From Nitrososphaeria archaeon (GTDB taxonomy: Archaea; Thermoproteota; Nitrososphaeria; Nitrososphaerales; JAAOZN01): DNA of 64,000 bases. The position numbers were made by a program, and so were the translations under genes. The notes under the pieces are model-generated. The model did not search any database and was not told the origin of the DNA. It was given only the letters and a program-made list of their open reading frames with translations. The stretch is taken from contig JARVJZ010000003.1 in assembly GCA_029775855.1 (NCBI GenBank), forward strand, positions 1 to 64,000, in the 5' to 3' direction. Below are positions 8,827-17,746 of this stretch, in pieces (position 1 is the stretch's first letter; the number at the start of each line of letters is the position of its first letter).

Positions 8827-9336
8827 TTGGGGCCGAAGCCTAGAGCAGCCCGCGCCTTAAGCAAGATACCCTTTGTTCCAACCCCTCAACCTATAGTTGA
8901 GAAGATGCTGCAGCTCGCTGCTGTGAAGCCAGATGAAGTTGTGTATGATCTCGGCGCTGGAGATGGAAGGGTAGTTTTCACAGCCGTAAACAAGTTTTCA
9001 GCAAGGGGGGTTGCGGTTGAACTTGACCCATGGAGAGCGAGCCTAATCAGAGAGAAGGTAGCTAGACTAAGTTTAAAAGAGCAGATAAGGGTGCGGCAAG
9101 AAGACCTCTTCCAAACCCCGCTTAAAAACGCAGATGTAGTCACTCTTTACCTACTTCCAGAAGCAAACCGCCTACTTTCAAAAAAGATGCTAGTAGAGCT
9201 TCCTGATAACGCAAGAGTAGTAGCGCACGACTACCCCATTCCAGAATGGAGACCTAAGGAAGTCCTTTACACAAAATATGATGGCAAGATCCATACTTTA
9301 TACCTCTACCAGCCTAGGATGCTGAAACACTTTTAA
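8827..9336 (+). CDS. SAM-dependent methyltransferase, aKMT (archaeal protein lysine methyltransferase)-like
   Basis: A class I Rossmann methyltransferase. FVPTPQPIVEKML leads into motif I VVYDLGAGDGRVVF, then the acidic GVAVELDPW and the motif-IV region VVTLYLLPEAN. The order PTP...DLGAGDGR...LYLL...VAHDY...YLY closely follows Sulfolobus aKMT4, a broad-specificity protein lysine methyltransferase, so that role is inferred from family resemblance. The track start at 8680 lies 116 nt inside the upstream gene and is unlikely. TTG 8827 with AGGTG seven nt upstream is chosen; TTG 8803 is an alternative. It probably belongs to the radical SAM operon. Confidence 0.75.
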   Translation: MGPKPRAARALSKIPFVPTPQPIVEKMLQLAAVKPDEVVYDLGAGDGRVVFTAVNKFSARGVAVELDPWRASLIREKVARLSLKEQIRVRQEDLFQTPLKNADVVTLYLLPEANRLLSKKMLVELPDNARVVAHDYPIPEWRPKEVLYTKYDGKIHTLYLYQPRMLKHF

Positions 9337-9367
9337 CATGTGGATTAGAGTACTCTGTGGTTAGAAG

Positions 9368-10123
9368 TTGAGCATTGGCAAAAGTAGAGCTAGAACGGTT
9401 GCTTCAGTAGCAATCTTCGCTGTTGTTTATGCTGTGTTGAGGCTCATCCCAACCTTTCCAATGATAGGGGTTTCAGGCGCAGTGTTCTCACTCTCAGACA
9501 TGATGGCGCCTCTCTACGGTGTCATTCTTGGACCCTTTGTCGGACCTTTAAGTGTTATACTCGGGACCTTCCTCGCTATAGCGCTTGGTAAACCTGTTTC
9601 TTTCCTCTTCTTAGACTTCTTACCGGCAACACTTAATGCTTTGGCTGTAGGTTTAATAATGCGTAGAAGGTTTGCTGTGGCGATTGGTCTTAACCTAGTT
9701 GTGTTAGCTATATTCTTAGTCAACCCGCTTACACTCATCTTTGTGAGCATAAACCTTCCTATAGCGAACTTAATTCTTCCATTTCACTGGATGCACTACC
9801 TAGCCTTAGCAGCATTAATCTCGCCTCTGAGTAGATGGGCTTCTGGTTGGGTTAAAGGGGCGTCGACAGCTAACTTAGCGAAGGGTTTGGCTGTCTTGGC
9901 CTTTATAGGCACTTTACTGCAGCACTCCACAGGAGCTATACTGTTTGAAGTTGTGCTTGGTCAATACTTAGGGGTAGTTAAGCCTGAAGCTTATCAAGCG
10001 ATCTGGAACGCGGTGTTTTATATCTACCCAATAGAAAGAGCGATGCTGGTTGTATTGGCTACTGTGGTTGGCACACCTATAGTAAGAAGCCTTAAAGCGT
10101 CGCGCCTAATTTACGTCGAATAA
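9368..10123 (+). CDS. ECF-transporter S-component-like membrane protein
   Basis: A hydrophobic 251-aa protein with about six membrane segments. The first half (FAVVYAVLRLIPTFPMIG, FSLSDMMAPLYGVILGP, FLDFLPATLNAL) resembles substrate-binding S components of energy-coupling-factor vitamin transporters. No ATPase or T-component gene lies nearby, so a shared ECF module elsewhere would be needed. The start is TTG 9368. The substrate is not recognisable. Assignment rests on overall pattern only. Confidence 0.55.
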   Translation: MSIGKSRARTVASVAIFAVVYAVLRLIPTFPMIGVSGAVFSLSDMMAPLYGVILGPFVGPLSVILGTFLAIALGKPVSFLFLDFLPATLNALAVGLIMRRRFAVAIGLNLVVLAIFLVNPLTLIFVSINLPIANLILPFHWMHYLALAALISPLSRWASGWVKGASTANLAKGLAVLAFIGTLLQHSTGAILFEVVLGQYLGVVKPEAYQAIWNAVFYIYPIERAMLVVLATVVGTPIVRSLKASRLIYVE

Positions 10124-10174
10124 TAAGGGAAAAGTTATTATCTTTGGTTTGATGGCTTCAACTTTAGCTGTGCG

Positions 10175-10885
10175 GTGTTCTTTGTGAAGGCAGTAATCTT
10201 AGCGGGCGGATTTGGGAAGAGGCTTAAACCAATCACAGACACCACCCCCAAACCCTTGATAGAAATTTGTGGTAAACCTATCTTGGTTAGGCAGATTGAA
10301 TGGCTACGCAGCCACGGCGTAAAAGATGTAATTCTCTGTATAGGCTTCTTAAAGGAGAAGGTTATACAATATGTTGGCAACGGTAAGAAGCTCGGTGTGC
10401 ACATCGGGTATGTGGTTGAAGACGAACCCTTAGGCACAGGAGGCGCCATATTAAATGCTGAACACCTTCTTTCAAATGATGAACACTTCCTCGTGTTAAA
10501 CGGCGACGTGTTAACAGACCTAAACCCGCAGCCTCTCGTAGAGGGGTTAAAAGGGTATGTTGGTGCCTTAGCCTTAGTTCCTCTGCGTTCACCTTACGGC
10601 GTAGTCTATACAGATGGTAAGGGGGTGATAACCAATTTCGCAGAGAAACCTATCTTACAAAACTATTGGATAAATGCTGGAATCTATTGCTTGAGTCCTA
10701 AGATCTTCCCGTATCTAAAGGAGAAGACGAACATAGAGAGCACAGCTTTTCCTGAGCTTGCGTCTAAGGGTTTGCTTAAAGCGGTGCATTATAAGGACTG
10801 CTTTTGGCGTTCTATAGATGTGCATAAGGATATAGAGGAGGTTGAGCAAGAGCTTTCAAAATTAGCTGTATTAAGTGGAAAATGA
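10175..10885 (+). CDS. NDP-sugar nucleotidyltransferase (mannose-1-P guanylyl / glucose-1-P thymidylyl family)
   Basis: Transfers a nucleotide to a sugar 1-phosphate to make activated sugars for glycans. The signature LAGGFGKRLKPITDTTPKPLIEI starts near residue 8. VLNGDVLTDL (metal-binding Asp) and NFAEKPI follow, with NAGIYCLSP in the sugar-binding part. At 236 aa it is only the catalytic domain; the left-handed beta-helix acyltransferase domain of longer relatives is missing. GTG 10175 or GTG 10184 may be the start. Sugar and nucleotide specificity cannot be read from the sequence. Confidence 0.85.
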   Translation: MFFVKAVILAGGFGKRLKPITDTTPKPLIEICGKPILVRQIEWLRSHGVKDVILCIGFLKEKVIQYVGNGKKLGVHIGYVVEDEPLGTGGAILNAEHLLSNDEHFLVLNGDVLTDLNPQPLVEGLKGYVGALALVPLRSPYGVVYTDGKGVITNFAEKPILQNYWINAGIYCLSPKIFPYLKEKTNIESTAFPELASKGLLKAVHYKDCFWRSIDVHKDIEEVEQELSKLAVLSGK

Positions 10886-10966
10886 GCTGAGTTGGTTTGC
10901 TCAATTCTTTTATCCCATTCTGTCTAGTTTAGTCGATTTAACCTCTTATTGAACCTTACGATTTAG

Positions 10967-11317
10967 ATGTTTTCTGGGTTGAGTGATGGTATAGAGGTAA
11001 GGATGCTGGAGAAGCTCGCGGGTATGATAGATGATATTAAAACTGGGTTAGATCCAGATCTGCTTGCGTCGTGGTATGAGTTTATTGTGGCGCGGGCTAA
11101 AGAAAACTGCCCAGAAAAGTTAAGGGATACAATCTCTGTTGAACGAGACCCAATTCTCACCTTAAAGTTCCACATTAAGGCGTCAAGAAGGGCAGTGCCA
11201 TACATACTCGATGTGATAGAAGAGCATCTACCTCAGATGCCCTTTGCAACTAGACTCTACTTTCAGAAAGTGGAAGAAATTCTAGAACAAGAAGCCGCAA
11301 AGTTTGATGTGAAGTAG
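10967..11317 (+). CDS. Hypothetical protein, helical, 116 aa
   Basis: I do not recognise this protein. It is mostly charged and helical, lacks cysteines apart from one (ENCPE) and has no membrane segment or signal peptide. The ATG at 10967 lies 81 nt beyond the preceding gene. It converges with the peroxiredoxin gene with a 33-nt gap. The open frame is long for chance in its position and codon choice resembles its neighbours, so it is probably a real gene. Confidence 0.6.
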   Translation: MFSGLSDGIEVRMLEKLAGMIDDIKTGLDPDLLASWYEFIVARAKENCPEKLRDTISVERDPILTLKFHIKASRRAVPYILDVIEEHLPQMPFATRLYFQKVEEILEQEAAKFDVK

Positions 11318-11350
11318 AAGATTACCAAATAAAAAAGGTTGTAGGTGTGA

Positions 11351-12016
11351 TTAGTATTCTATCTTCTTGTAGCAGAGCCACCAATCTAAGCACTTTATCT
11401 CTCCAGCCTTCTCTTGCTCACGCCTCTTACCAATCATCTCAACAGTGTTTGCTGGTGGCACAATGACGCTATCTCTTATGAGTTCGTTGTTAGGCCAGTT
11501 GGCTGGGATAGCGTAGCCTTTATCAGCGATTTGCAGCGCCTTTACCATTCTAATGATCTCATCTATATTTCTGCCTAGTTCCATAGGGTAGTAGAGGATA
11601 GCTCTCGTTACGCCCTTAGGGTCGACTATGAAGACAGCTCTTACTGTCTGCGTGCCCGCTGCTTGCTTGTGGCGCATACCTAACCTTGCAGCTACCTCTC
11701 CAGTGTTATCTGCAATTATCGGAAATTGGATTTCAACACCTGTCTTCTCTTTGATCCATTCCTCCCATTTTAGGTGTGAGAAGACTTGGTCTATGCTTAA
11801 GCCTATTAGTTCACATTGTAGCTTTTGGAATTCTTCATATCTTTTTTGGAATGCGATAAATTCGGTTGTGCACACAGGTGTGAAGTCAGCTGGATGGCTG
11901 AACAGAATGAACCATCTTCCCTTGTAATCGTCTGGGAGTTTAACCACCCCTTTTGTAGTTTTGACTTCCATTTGAGGGAAAGTATCGCCTATCAGAGGCA
12001 TTCTATATTCTTCCAT
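11351..12016 (-). CDS. Peroxiredoxin, archaeal Prx6 type
   Basis: Reduces hydrogen peroxide and organic peroxides. The peroxidatic cysteine is Cys49 in [10 protein letters not shown]. The C-terminal CLDWWLC (Cys209, Cys215) matches the extra cysteine pair of thermophilic archaeal thioredoxin peroxidases such as the Aeropyrum enzyme, where they take part in disulfide chemistry. The length of 221 aa is normal for the ~25-kDa archaeal group that forms decameric rings. The start may be ATG 12016 or the second Met at 12001. It is divergent from the small membrane peptide and lhr, with an apparently shared TATA region. Confidence 0.95.
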   Translation of the reverse strand: MEEYRMPLIGDTFPQMEVKTTKGVVKLPDDYKGRWFILFSHPADFTPVCTTEFIAFQKRYEEFQKLQCELIGLSIDQVFSHLKWEEWIKEKTGVEIQFPIIADNTGEVAARLGMRHKQAAGTQTVRAVFIVDPKGVTRAILYYPMELGRNIDEIIRMVKALQIADKGYAIPANWPNNELIRDSVIVPPANTVEMIGKRREQEKAGEIKCLDWWLCYKKIEY

Positions 12017-12044
12017 ATCTTTTCCTAGAAATTTGTTCTGGAAA

Positions 12045-12055
12045 ATTATATAAGG
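12045..12055. promoter_or_regulatory. Near-palindromic TATA element between peroxiredoxin and the membrane peptide
   Basis: AATTATATAAG reads as a TATA box on both strands. On the minus strand it predicts a start near 12025 for the peroxiredoxin; on the plus strand a start near 12075 for the 39-aa gene and lhr. Use in both directions is inferred. Confidence 0.5.
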
Positions 12056-12091
12056 ATTTATTTCTCTACCTTGGTTAATAAGTGGTAGGCT

Positions 12092-12211
12092 GTGACATTA
12101 ACAGACTTCTTTACATATGTGGGAGACTCTGCTCTCCTCCTCTTCCTAATTATCCTCGTAATATTCTTTGTCTACGAGTTTGAAGCTAAGAAAGGGGAGA
12201 AGCAAACTTAA
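12092..12211 (+). CDS. Small single-pass membrane peptide, 39 aa
   Basis: Too short for the ORF track. GTG 12092 opens a frame of 39 codons ending TAA. The product begins [14 protein letters not shown], has one strongly hydrophobic segment ([14 protein letters not shown], about residues 15-28), then a charged tail [11 protein letters not shown]. The layout (acidic short N-terminus, one membrane helix, Lys-rich end) is typical of a real membrane peptide. Its stop lies 3 nt before the lhr ATG, so it is probably co-transcribed with lhr. Function unknown. Confidence 0.6.
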   Translation: MTLTDFFTYVGDSALLLFLIILVIFFVYEFEAKKGEKQT

Positions 12212-12214
12212 CCT

Positions 12215-14974
12215 ATGGAGAGCAGCCTAACCGAACTCGAAAGAAAAACATACAAGAAGCTTGCTGAACTAGGCTTTACCACACCAACACCTATCCAAGC
12301 TAAGGTCATCCCAGTGGTGCTTAGAAGAAGGAATTGCTTGCTTGTCGCGCCCACAGGATCTGGTAAGACTGAGGCTGCTCTCATACCCATATTGACCTTA
12401 CTATCACAAGCGCATAAAAAGGTAGGTGTAAGGCTGCTCTACATAACTCCACTTCGAGCGCTTAACCGTGATATATTTAAGAGGCTTGTGAAGTATGCTG
12501 AATATTTTGGGTTAACCGCTGCGGTTAGGCACGGCGACACACCAACCTCAGCAAGAGCTAAGATGGCTCACCAGCCTCCTGATGTGCTTATAACAACGCC
12601 AGAGACCTTAGCGATAATTTTAGTCACTAAGCTGATGAGAAAGGCTTTATCAAATCTAGAATGGGTTGTAGTCGATGAATTACATGAACTTTTGGGTAGC
12701 GAGCGTGGTGCACATCTTAGTGTTAGTATAGAGCGTCTATTGAAATATGCTTCATCAAAGAAGGTTGTTCGAATCGGGCTTTCGGCTACAGTAGGAAATT
12801 TAGCTGAAGCAGCCTACTTCATAAGCGGAGCTGGGCATAAGTGCGCTGTGCTTGTGGATAAGGGTGTCAGAAGATATTTAGTCAAATGCGAATATGTTGA
12901 AGGAGGCATACTTCCACTAGCGGGAAGAATAGTTGAATACGCCAAGGAGACTATTGCAAAAGGTGGAAACATTTTAGTCTTCACAAACACCAGAGACGAA
13001 GCCGAATATCTGGTTTCAGCCCTAAGAGCGGAGGCGCCTGAGCTTGAACCCTCTGTGCACCACGGCTCTCTATCAAGAGAGAGTAGAGAAGAAGCAGAGC
13101 TAAGACTCAAAAGCGGTGAAGCAGGCATTGTTGTGGCAACATCATCGCTAGAGCTCGGTCTTGATATAGGCTCGGTCAATCTAGTAATTCAAGTAGGCTC
13201 TCCTAGGCAAGCCACTAAACTCATACAGAGGATTGGTAGAAGTAGGCATAAAGTTGGTGAGGCAGCGAGAGGCTTTATCTTAACCGATAGGTTAGACGAT
13301 GAAGCTGAGGCTCTTGCTCTTCTAGAGCGTGTTAAGAGACTTTCGCTTGAAGAAAGTAGACTTCACCGCAGAGCGTTAGATGTTTTAGCGCACCACTTAG
13401 TAGGCTTGGCACTGGAGTATGGTAGGTTGAATGTAGAGGAGGCTCTCAACTTAATTAGAAGGGCGTATCCCTATAAAGATGTTAAAGTCGATGATATAGA
13501 GGGTTGCCTTAATCTTCTTAGCAGCAATGGTATAGTGTGGTTTGATGGTTTAATCTTTAGATCTCGAGGGTTAAAGACCTTACAATACTATTATGATAAC
13601 ATTTCAACCATACCAGATGTTGTGCAGTTCGATGTTATAGATATCTCAGCAAACAAAAAGGTTGGCAGATTAGATCAGCTATTTGTAGGTGAATTTGGTG
13701 AAGAAGGAAATAGCTTTACCTTGAAAGGGCTTCCTTGGAGAATAGTTTCTGTTGATGACAGTAAAAGAGTGGTAAATGTTGAACCTCTACCTAAAGGCAC
13801 AACCACAATACCTTATTGGGTTGGTGAACTTATACCAGTTGAGTTTGAGACCGCTCAGATAGTAGGTAGGATTAGAAGAGATGTAGCAGCTGGTAGAAAA
13901 AATGATGTGAGCGAGAATTATAGGAAACTTATGTCTGAGAGCAAAGAGAAACTCGGTGTAATCCCCTCAGATAAGTTGGTTGTAGTTGAGAGGTGTCGAG
14001 GCTCTTCTCAGATAGTTATACACTGCTGCTTTGGGACAAAGGTTAACCATACATTAGCCTCATTGCTCTCAACGCTACTATCCTCAAAACTAGGATACCT
14101 TGTTGAGGCAAAGTCAGATACATATAGAATACTTTTATCTTCTCAATCGAATATTCAGCTCAACCACATCATAGAAGCGCTTTCAGATACATCTAACTTA
14201 GAGGGAATACTTTCTGTAGCGGTTTCAGGCACACACCCCATGAATTGGAAGACTTGGCAAGTGGCAAAAAAGTTTGGGCTTATAGATAAGGCTGCGCAAT
14301 ATGACCGAAGAGCAGCCAGACTTATACAAGAAAGATACATCAACACACCGCTTCACCAAGAAGTTCTAAGAGAAATTACACATGAGAAGTTTGACTTAGA
14401 GAAGGCTAAGAGAGTTATGGAGCATCTTAAGAACGGTGAAATTAGAATGAAGTATGTGGAGGTTGAGGCATTCACTCCTTTGGCGCAGCCTATAATAGAG
14501 TATGCTGCAAAGTTCGCGGCACTACCACATAGTATAGACCAAGCCTTAACAGCGTTAGTGAAAGAGCGTCTTATGAACACCAAACATAAGCTAATATGTC
14601 TACATTGTGGTAGATGGGAGAGTATAGTGAAGACATCAGAAGCCAAAGAGCCTCTCAGCTGCAGCATCTGCCACTCACGGCTAGTAGCATCAACCTACCT
14701 TACAGACCAAGAAGCGCGAAAAATAGTGGAGAAGCAGAGAAGCGGTTTAAAGCTGAACGCTGAGGAGGAAGCAAAGTTAAAAAAACTCTGGAAGACATCA
14801 TCACTAATACAGAACTTCGGTAGGCAAGCACTACTAACCCTCTCAGGAAGAGGTGTTGGCCCTGAGGTTGCCTCCCGACTATTGCGAAACTTTGTGGATG
14901 AAGATAGCTTGGTTAAGTCTATCTATAGGGCTGAAAAGACCTATCTGCAGACAAGAGGATTCTGGGAGGATTAG
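12215..14974 (+). CDS. lhr: Lhr-family superfamily 2 helicase
   Basis: A large ATP-dependent nucleic-acid helicase of the archaeal Lhr family, linked to DNA repair and RNA metabolism. Walker A is APTGSGKTEAA (about residue 45), preceded by the Q-motif region PTPIQAKVIP. The DExH motif is VVVDELHELLGSERGAHLS (about 150). Motif III is LSATVG, and motif VI QRIGRSRHKVGEAARG. A long C-terminal winged-helix/Lhr core follows. CLHCGRWESIV...CSICHSRL near residues 790-820 is a four-cysteine zinc site seen in some archaeal Lhr proteins. It follows the 39-aa membrane peptide by 3 nt and overlaps the ppdK stop by 4 nt. Confidence 0.9.
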   Translation: MESSLTELERKTYKKLAELGFTTPTPIQAKVIPVVLRRRNCLLVAPTGSGKTEAALIPILTLLSQAHKKVGVRLLYITPLRALNRDIFKRLVKYAEYFGLTAAVRHGDTPTSARAKMAHQPPDVLITTPETLAIILVTKLMRKALSNLEWVVVDELHELLGSERGAHLSVSIERLLKYASSKKVVRIGLSATVGNLAEAAYFISGAGHKCAVLVDKGVRRYLVKCEYVEGGILPLAGRIVEYAKETIAKGGNILVFTNTRDEAEYLVSALRAEAPELEPSVHHGSLSRESREEAELRLKSGEAGIVVATSSLELGLDIGSVNLVIQVGSPRQATKLIQRIGRSRHKVGEAARGFILTDRLDDEAEALALLERVKRLSLEESRLHRRALDVLAHHLVGLALEYGRLNVEEALNLIRRAYPYKDVKVDDIEGCLNLLSSNGIVWFDGLIFRSRGLKTLQYYYDNISTIPDVVQFDVIDISANKKVGRLDQLFVGEFGEEGNSFTLKGLPWRIVSVDDSKRVVNVEPLPKGTTTIPYWVGELIPVEFETAQIVGRIRRDVAAGRKNDVSENYRKLMSESKEKLGVIPSDKLVVVERCRGSSQIVIHCCFGTKVNHTLASLLSTLLSSKLGYLVEAKSDTYRILLSSQSNIQLNHIIEALSDTSNLEGILSVAVSGTHPMNWKTWQVAKKFGLIDKAAQYDRRAARLIQERYINTPLHQEVLREITHEKFDLEKAKRVMEHLKNGEIRMKYVEVEAFTPLAQPIIEYAAKFAALPHSIDQALTALVKERLMNTKHKLICLHCGRWESIVKTSEAKEPLSCSICHSRLVASTYLTDQEARKIVEKQRSGLKLNAEEEAKLKKLWKTSSLIQNFGRQALLTLSGRGVGPEVASRLLRNFVDEDSLVKSIYRAEKTYLQTRGFWED

Positions 14975-17640
14975 TCTTTATCCTTTGACACAGTAGCCTT
15001 TACACCTATGCTTGCTTGTGCAGCGGCGAGGCGTGCTATAGGAACGCGATAAGGTGAGCAGCTCACATAATCTAACCCTATTTTGTGGCATATCTCGATA
15101 GAGCGTGGATCTCCGCCGTGCTCACCGCAGATACCTATCTCAAGTTCACCTCTAGTCCTTCTACCGTCTTCGACGCAAATCTTCATTAACCGAGCTACAC
15201 CAGCTTGGTCTAGCGTCTCGAATGGGTTGTCGCTAAGTATCCTCTTCTGAAGGTAGATAGGTAAGAACTTGTTTTCCGCATCTTCTCTGCTGAAGCTGAA
15301 GGTGGCTTGGGTGAGGTCGTTAGTGCCGAAGCTGAAGAATTCTGCTACCTCAGCTATCTGATCAGCTGTTAAGGCAGCCCTAACAACTTCTACCATAGTG
15401 CCATACTTCACCTTCAACTCCATTCCATACTTCCGCTCAACCTCCGCCCTAACTTTGTCGATGACTTCTTTCAAGTACCTCAGCTCCTCAACCAGACCGA
15501 CTTGAGGTATCATTATTTGTGGTATGGCGTTAACACCTTCCTTCTTAAGTTCAGCAAGTGCTTCAAAGATAGCTCGAGCCTGCATCTCATAGATCTCGGG
15601 GTAGGTTATGCCGACCCTTACACCTCTATGCCCAAGCATAGGGTTGACTTCAGATAGAGTGAGAGCCTTCTGAAGTATCTTACGCTTACTATCGATAACC
15701 TCTTTAGGTGCATTCGAAGCCTCAAGATCCATAATTTCTTTTTGAAGCTGTAGCGCATTAGGTAGGAACTCGTGTAGAGGTGGATCAAGCAGCCTTATGG
15801 TTACTGGGTAGCCTTCCATAGCCTTCAAGATCTCCTTAAAGTCTTGCTTCTGTAGTGGTAGCAGTTTATCGAGGCACCGTCTTCTCTCCTCTTCGCTGTC
15901 AGCCATTATCATATCAACGACTATCGGAAGCCTATCAACAGCATTGAACATTCTTTCGGTTCTGCATAGACCTATACCCTCAGCGCCAAAGCTTCTCGCA
16001 AGCGCAGCAGCCTCAGGAGTGTCGGCGTTAGCCCTAACCCCTAATCGCCTATATTCATCAGCCCAGCTCAGCAGCTCATAAAAGTCGCCAGACAGCTCAG
16101 GCTCTATCAGAGGCACTTGCCCTAAGTATACCGCGCCTTGACCACCATCTATAGTTATCCAATCTCCTTCTTTAATCACATAGTCTCCAACGGTAAACTG
16201 CTTCTTCTCATAATCTATGTGTATAGCACCACACCCTGTTACGCAAGGCTTACCCATGCTTCTCGCAACAACAGCTGCGTGGCTAGTCATGCCTCCTCTA
16301 CTAGTCAACACACCTTCAGAAGCGAAGAATCCATGAATATCCTCAGGCTTCGTCTCCTCTCTAACCATTATTATCTTCTCACCAGCTCTGCCTCTTCGCT
16401 CCGCTTCATCAGCATCAAATACTACTCTACCAGTAGCAGCACCTGGAGAGGCGCCTAACCCTGTTGCAAGTAATGTGGGTTTTGCCTTTGGGTCTACACG
16501 CTTATGCAGAAGCTGGTCAAGCACCTCAGGCTTTATTCGTTTAAGAGCTTCTTCCTTTGTTATAAGCCCCTCTTTCGTCATTTCGACTGAGGTTCTAACA
16601 AGCGCTGTTGCATTCATCTTTGCGTTTCTGGTCTGCAGCATGTAGAAACGCCCATTCTCTATAGTAAACTCCATATCTTGAGGTTCTTTGTAGTGTTTTT
16701 CAAGTATCTCAGAAACCCTCAGCAGTTCTTTATATGCTTGGGGCATAGTTTCAGCCAATTCATCTATCGGTCTTGGTGTGCGTATACCGGCAACAACATC
16801 TTCACCCTGAGCGTTAATCAAATACTCCCCATATAGCTTCTTTTCACCAGTAGCCGGGTTTCTTGTAAATACTACGCCTGTTGCGCTATTATCACCTAAG
16901 TTGCCGAAGACCATAGTAACTATGTTGACCGCGGTGCCATCAGCTATATCTGGTGTTATCTTGAACTCTCTTCTATAGTCTACAGCCCTTCTGCCCATCC
17001 AGCTGTTAAATACGGCAGCGATAGCCATTTCTAGCTGCTTGTAGGGGTCCTCTGGGAAGGGTTTCCCAGTTTCTTTCTGCACGATCTCCTTAAACTCTTT
17101 GACAACTTTCTTCAGATGCTCTGCTGACAACTCGTTATCAAACTTCACACCAGCCTCCTTCTTAATCCGCTCAAAAGCTTCAGAAAAGAGTTCATCTTTA
17201 ACGCCAAGCACAACTTTACCAAATAGTTGAATAAACCTCCTATAAGCATCGTAAACGAACCTTTCATCTCCACTCTGCTCTATAAGCCCCCTAGCGGTTT
17301 CATCGTTCAAACCTAGGTTAAGCACTGTATCCATCATACCAGGCATAGAAATAGCAGCACCAGACCTTACTGAAACTAGAAGCGGATTCTTTGGGTCTCC
17401 AAACTTCTTACCTACCGCTGCCTCAACCTTCTTCATATACTCTCTTACTTCATCCATAAGGCCATCGGGCAATCTTCTCCCATTAGCGTAATACTCTTTG
17501 CACACCTCTGTAGTTATAGTGAATCCTGGTGGCACAGGCAACCCTAGTTGGGTCATTTCACATAATCCAGCACCCTTTCCTCCAAGTAGCTTCTTATTTT
17601 TCCCATCCCCCTCATTGAACATATAGATCCTCTTTGCCAT
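14971..17640 (-). CDS. ppdK: Pyruvate, phosphate dikinase
   Basis: Converts pyruvate, ATP and phosphate to PEP, AMP and diphosphate, reversibly. Domains in order are an N-terminal ATP-grasp domain (LGGKGAGLCEMTQLGLPVPPG; SVRSGAAISMPGMMDT), the central phosphohistidine domain with catalytic His in GGMTSHAAVVARSMGKPC, and the C-terminal PEP/pyruvate TIM barrel with CGEHGGDP near residue 845. The length of 889 aa is typical. The ATG is preceded by GGTGATC and a TATA-like TTTTAAAA at 17673-17680. With PEPCK it can interconvert PEP, pyruvate and oxaloacetate, but the direction is not evident from sequence. Confidence 0.97.
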   Translation of the reverse strand: MAKRIYMFNEGDGKNKKLLGGKGAGLCEMTQLGLPVPPGFTITTEVCKEYYANGRRLPDGLMDEVREYMKKVEAAVGKKFGDPKNPLLVSVRSGAAISMPGMMDTVLNLGLNDETARGLIEQSGDERFVYDAYRRFIQLFGKVVLGVKDELFSEAFERIKKEAGVKFDNELSAEHLKKVVKEFKEIVQKETGKPFPEDPYKQLEMAIAAVFNSWMGRRAVDYRREFKITPDIADGTAVNIVTMVFGNLGDNSATGVVFTRNPATGEKKLYGEYLINAQGEDVVAGIRTPRPIDELAETMPQAYKELLRVSEILEKHYKEPQDMEFTIENGRFYMLQTRNAKMNATALVRTSVEMTKEGLITKEEALKRIKPEVLDQLLHKRVDPKAKPTLLATGLGASPGAATGRVVFDADEAERRGRAGEKIIMVREETKPEDIHGFFASEGVLTSRGGMTSHAAVVARSMGKPCVTGCGAIHIDYEKKQFTVGDYVIKEGDWITIDGGQGAVYLGQVPLIEPELSGDFYELLSWADEYRRLGVRANADTPEAAALARSFGAEGIGLCRTERMFNAVDRLPIVVDMIMADSEEERRRCLDKLLPLQKQDFKEILKAMEGYPVTIRLLDPPLHEFLPNALQLQKEIMDLEASNAPKEVIDSKRKILQKALTLSEVNPMLGHRGVRVGITYPEIYEMQARAIFEALAELKKEGVNAIPQIMIPQVGLVEELRYLKEVIDKVRAEVERKYGMELKVKYGTMVEVVRAALTADQIAEVAEFFSFGTNDLTQATFSFSREDAENKFLPIYLQKRILSDNPFETLDQAGVARLMKICVEDGRRTRGELEIGICGEHGGDPRSIEICHKIGLDYVSCSPYRVPIARLAAAQASIGVKATVSKDKD

Positions 17641-17671
17641 AGTTGATCACCCTACACCGCTGTTAGAAGAT

Positions 17672-17681
17672 GTTTTAAAAG
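17672..17681 (-). promoter_or_regulatory. TATA box of ppdK
   Basis: On the minus strand CTTTTAAAAC lies about 35 bp before the ATG, predicting a start near 17650 and a short leader that contains the GGTGAT ribosome-binding site. Confidence 0.5.
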
Positions 17682-17746
17682 TTAACCATTACCTTTATGG
17701 CAAAAGTTCTTAGGCTAGTTCACCAACCTACAGAAATAGTATAAGA

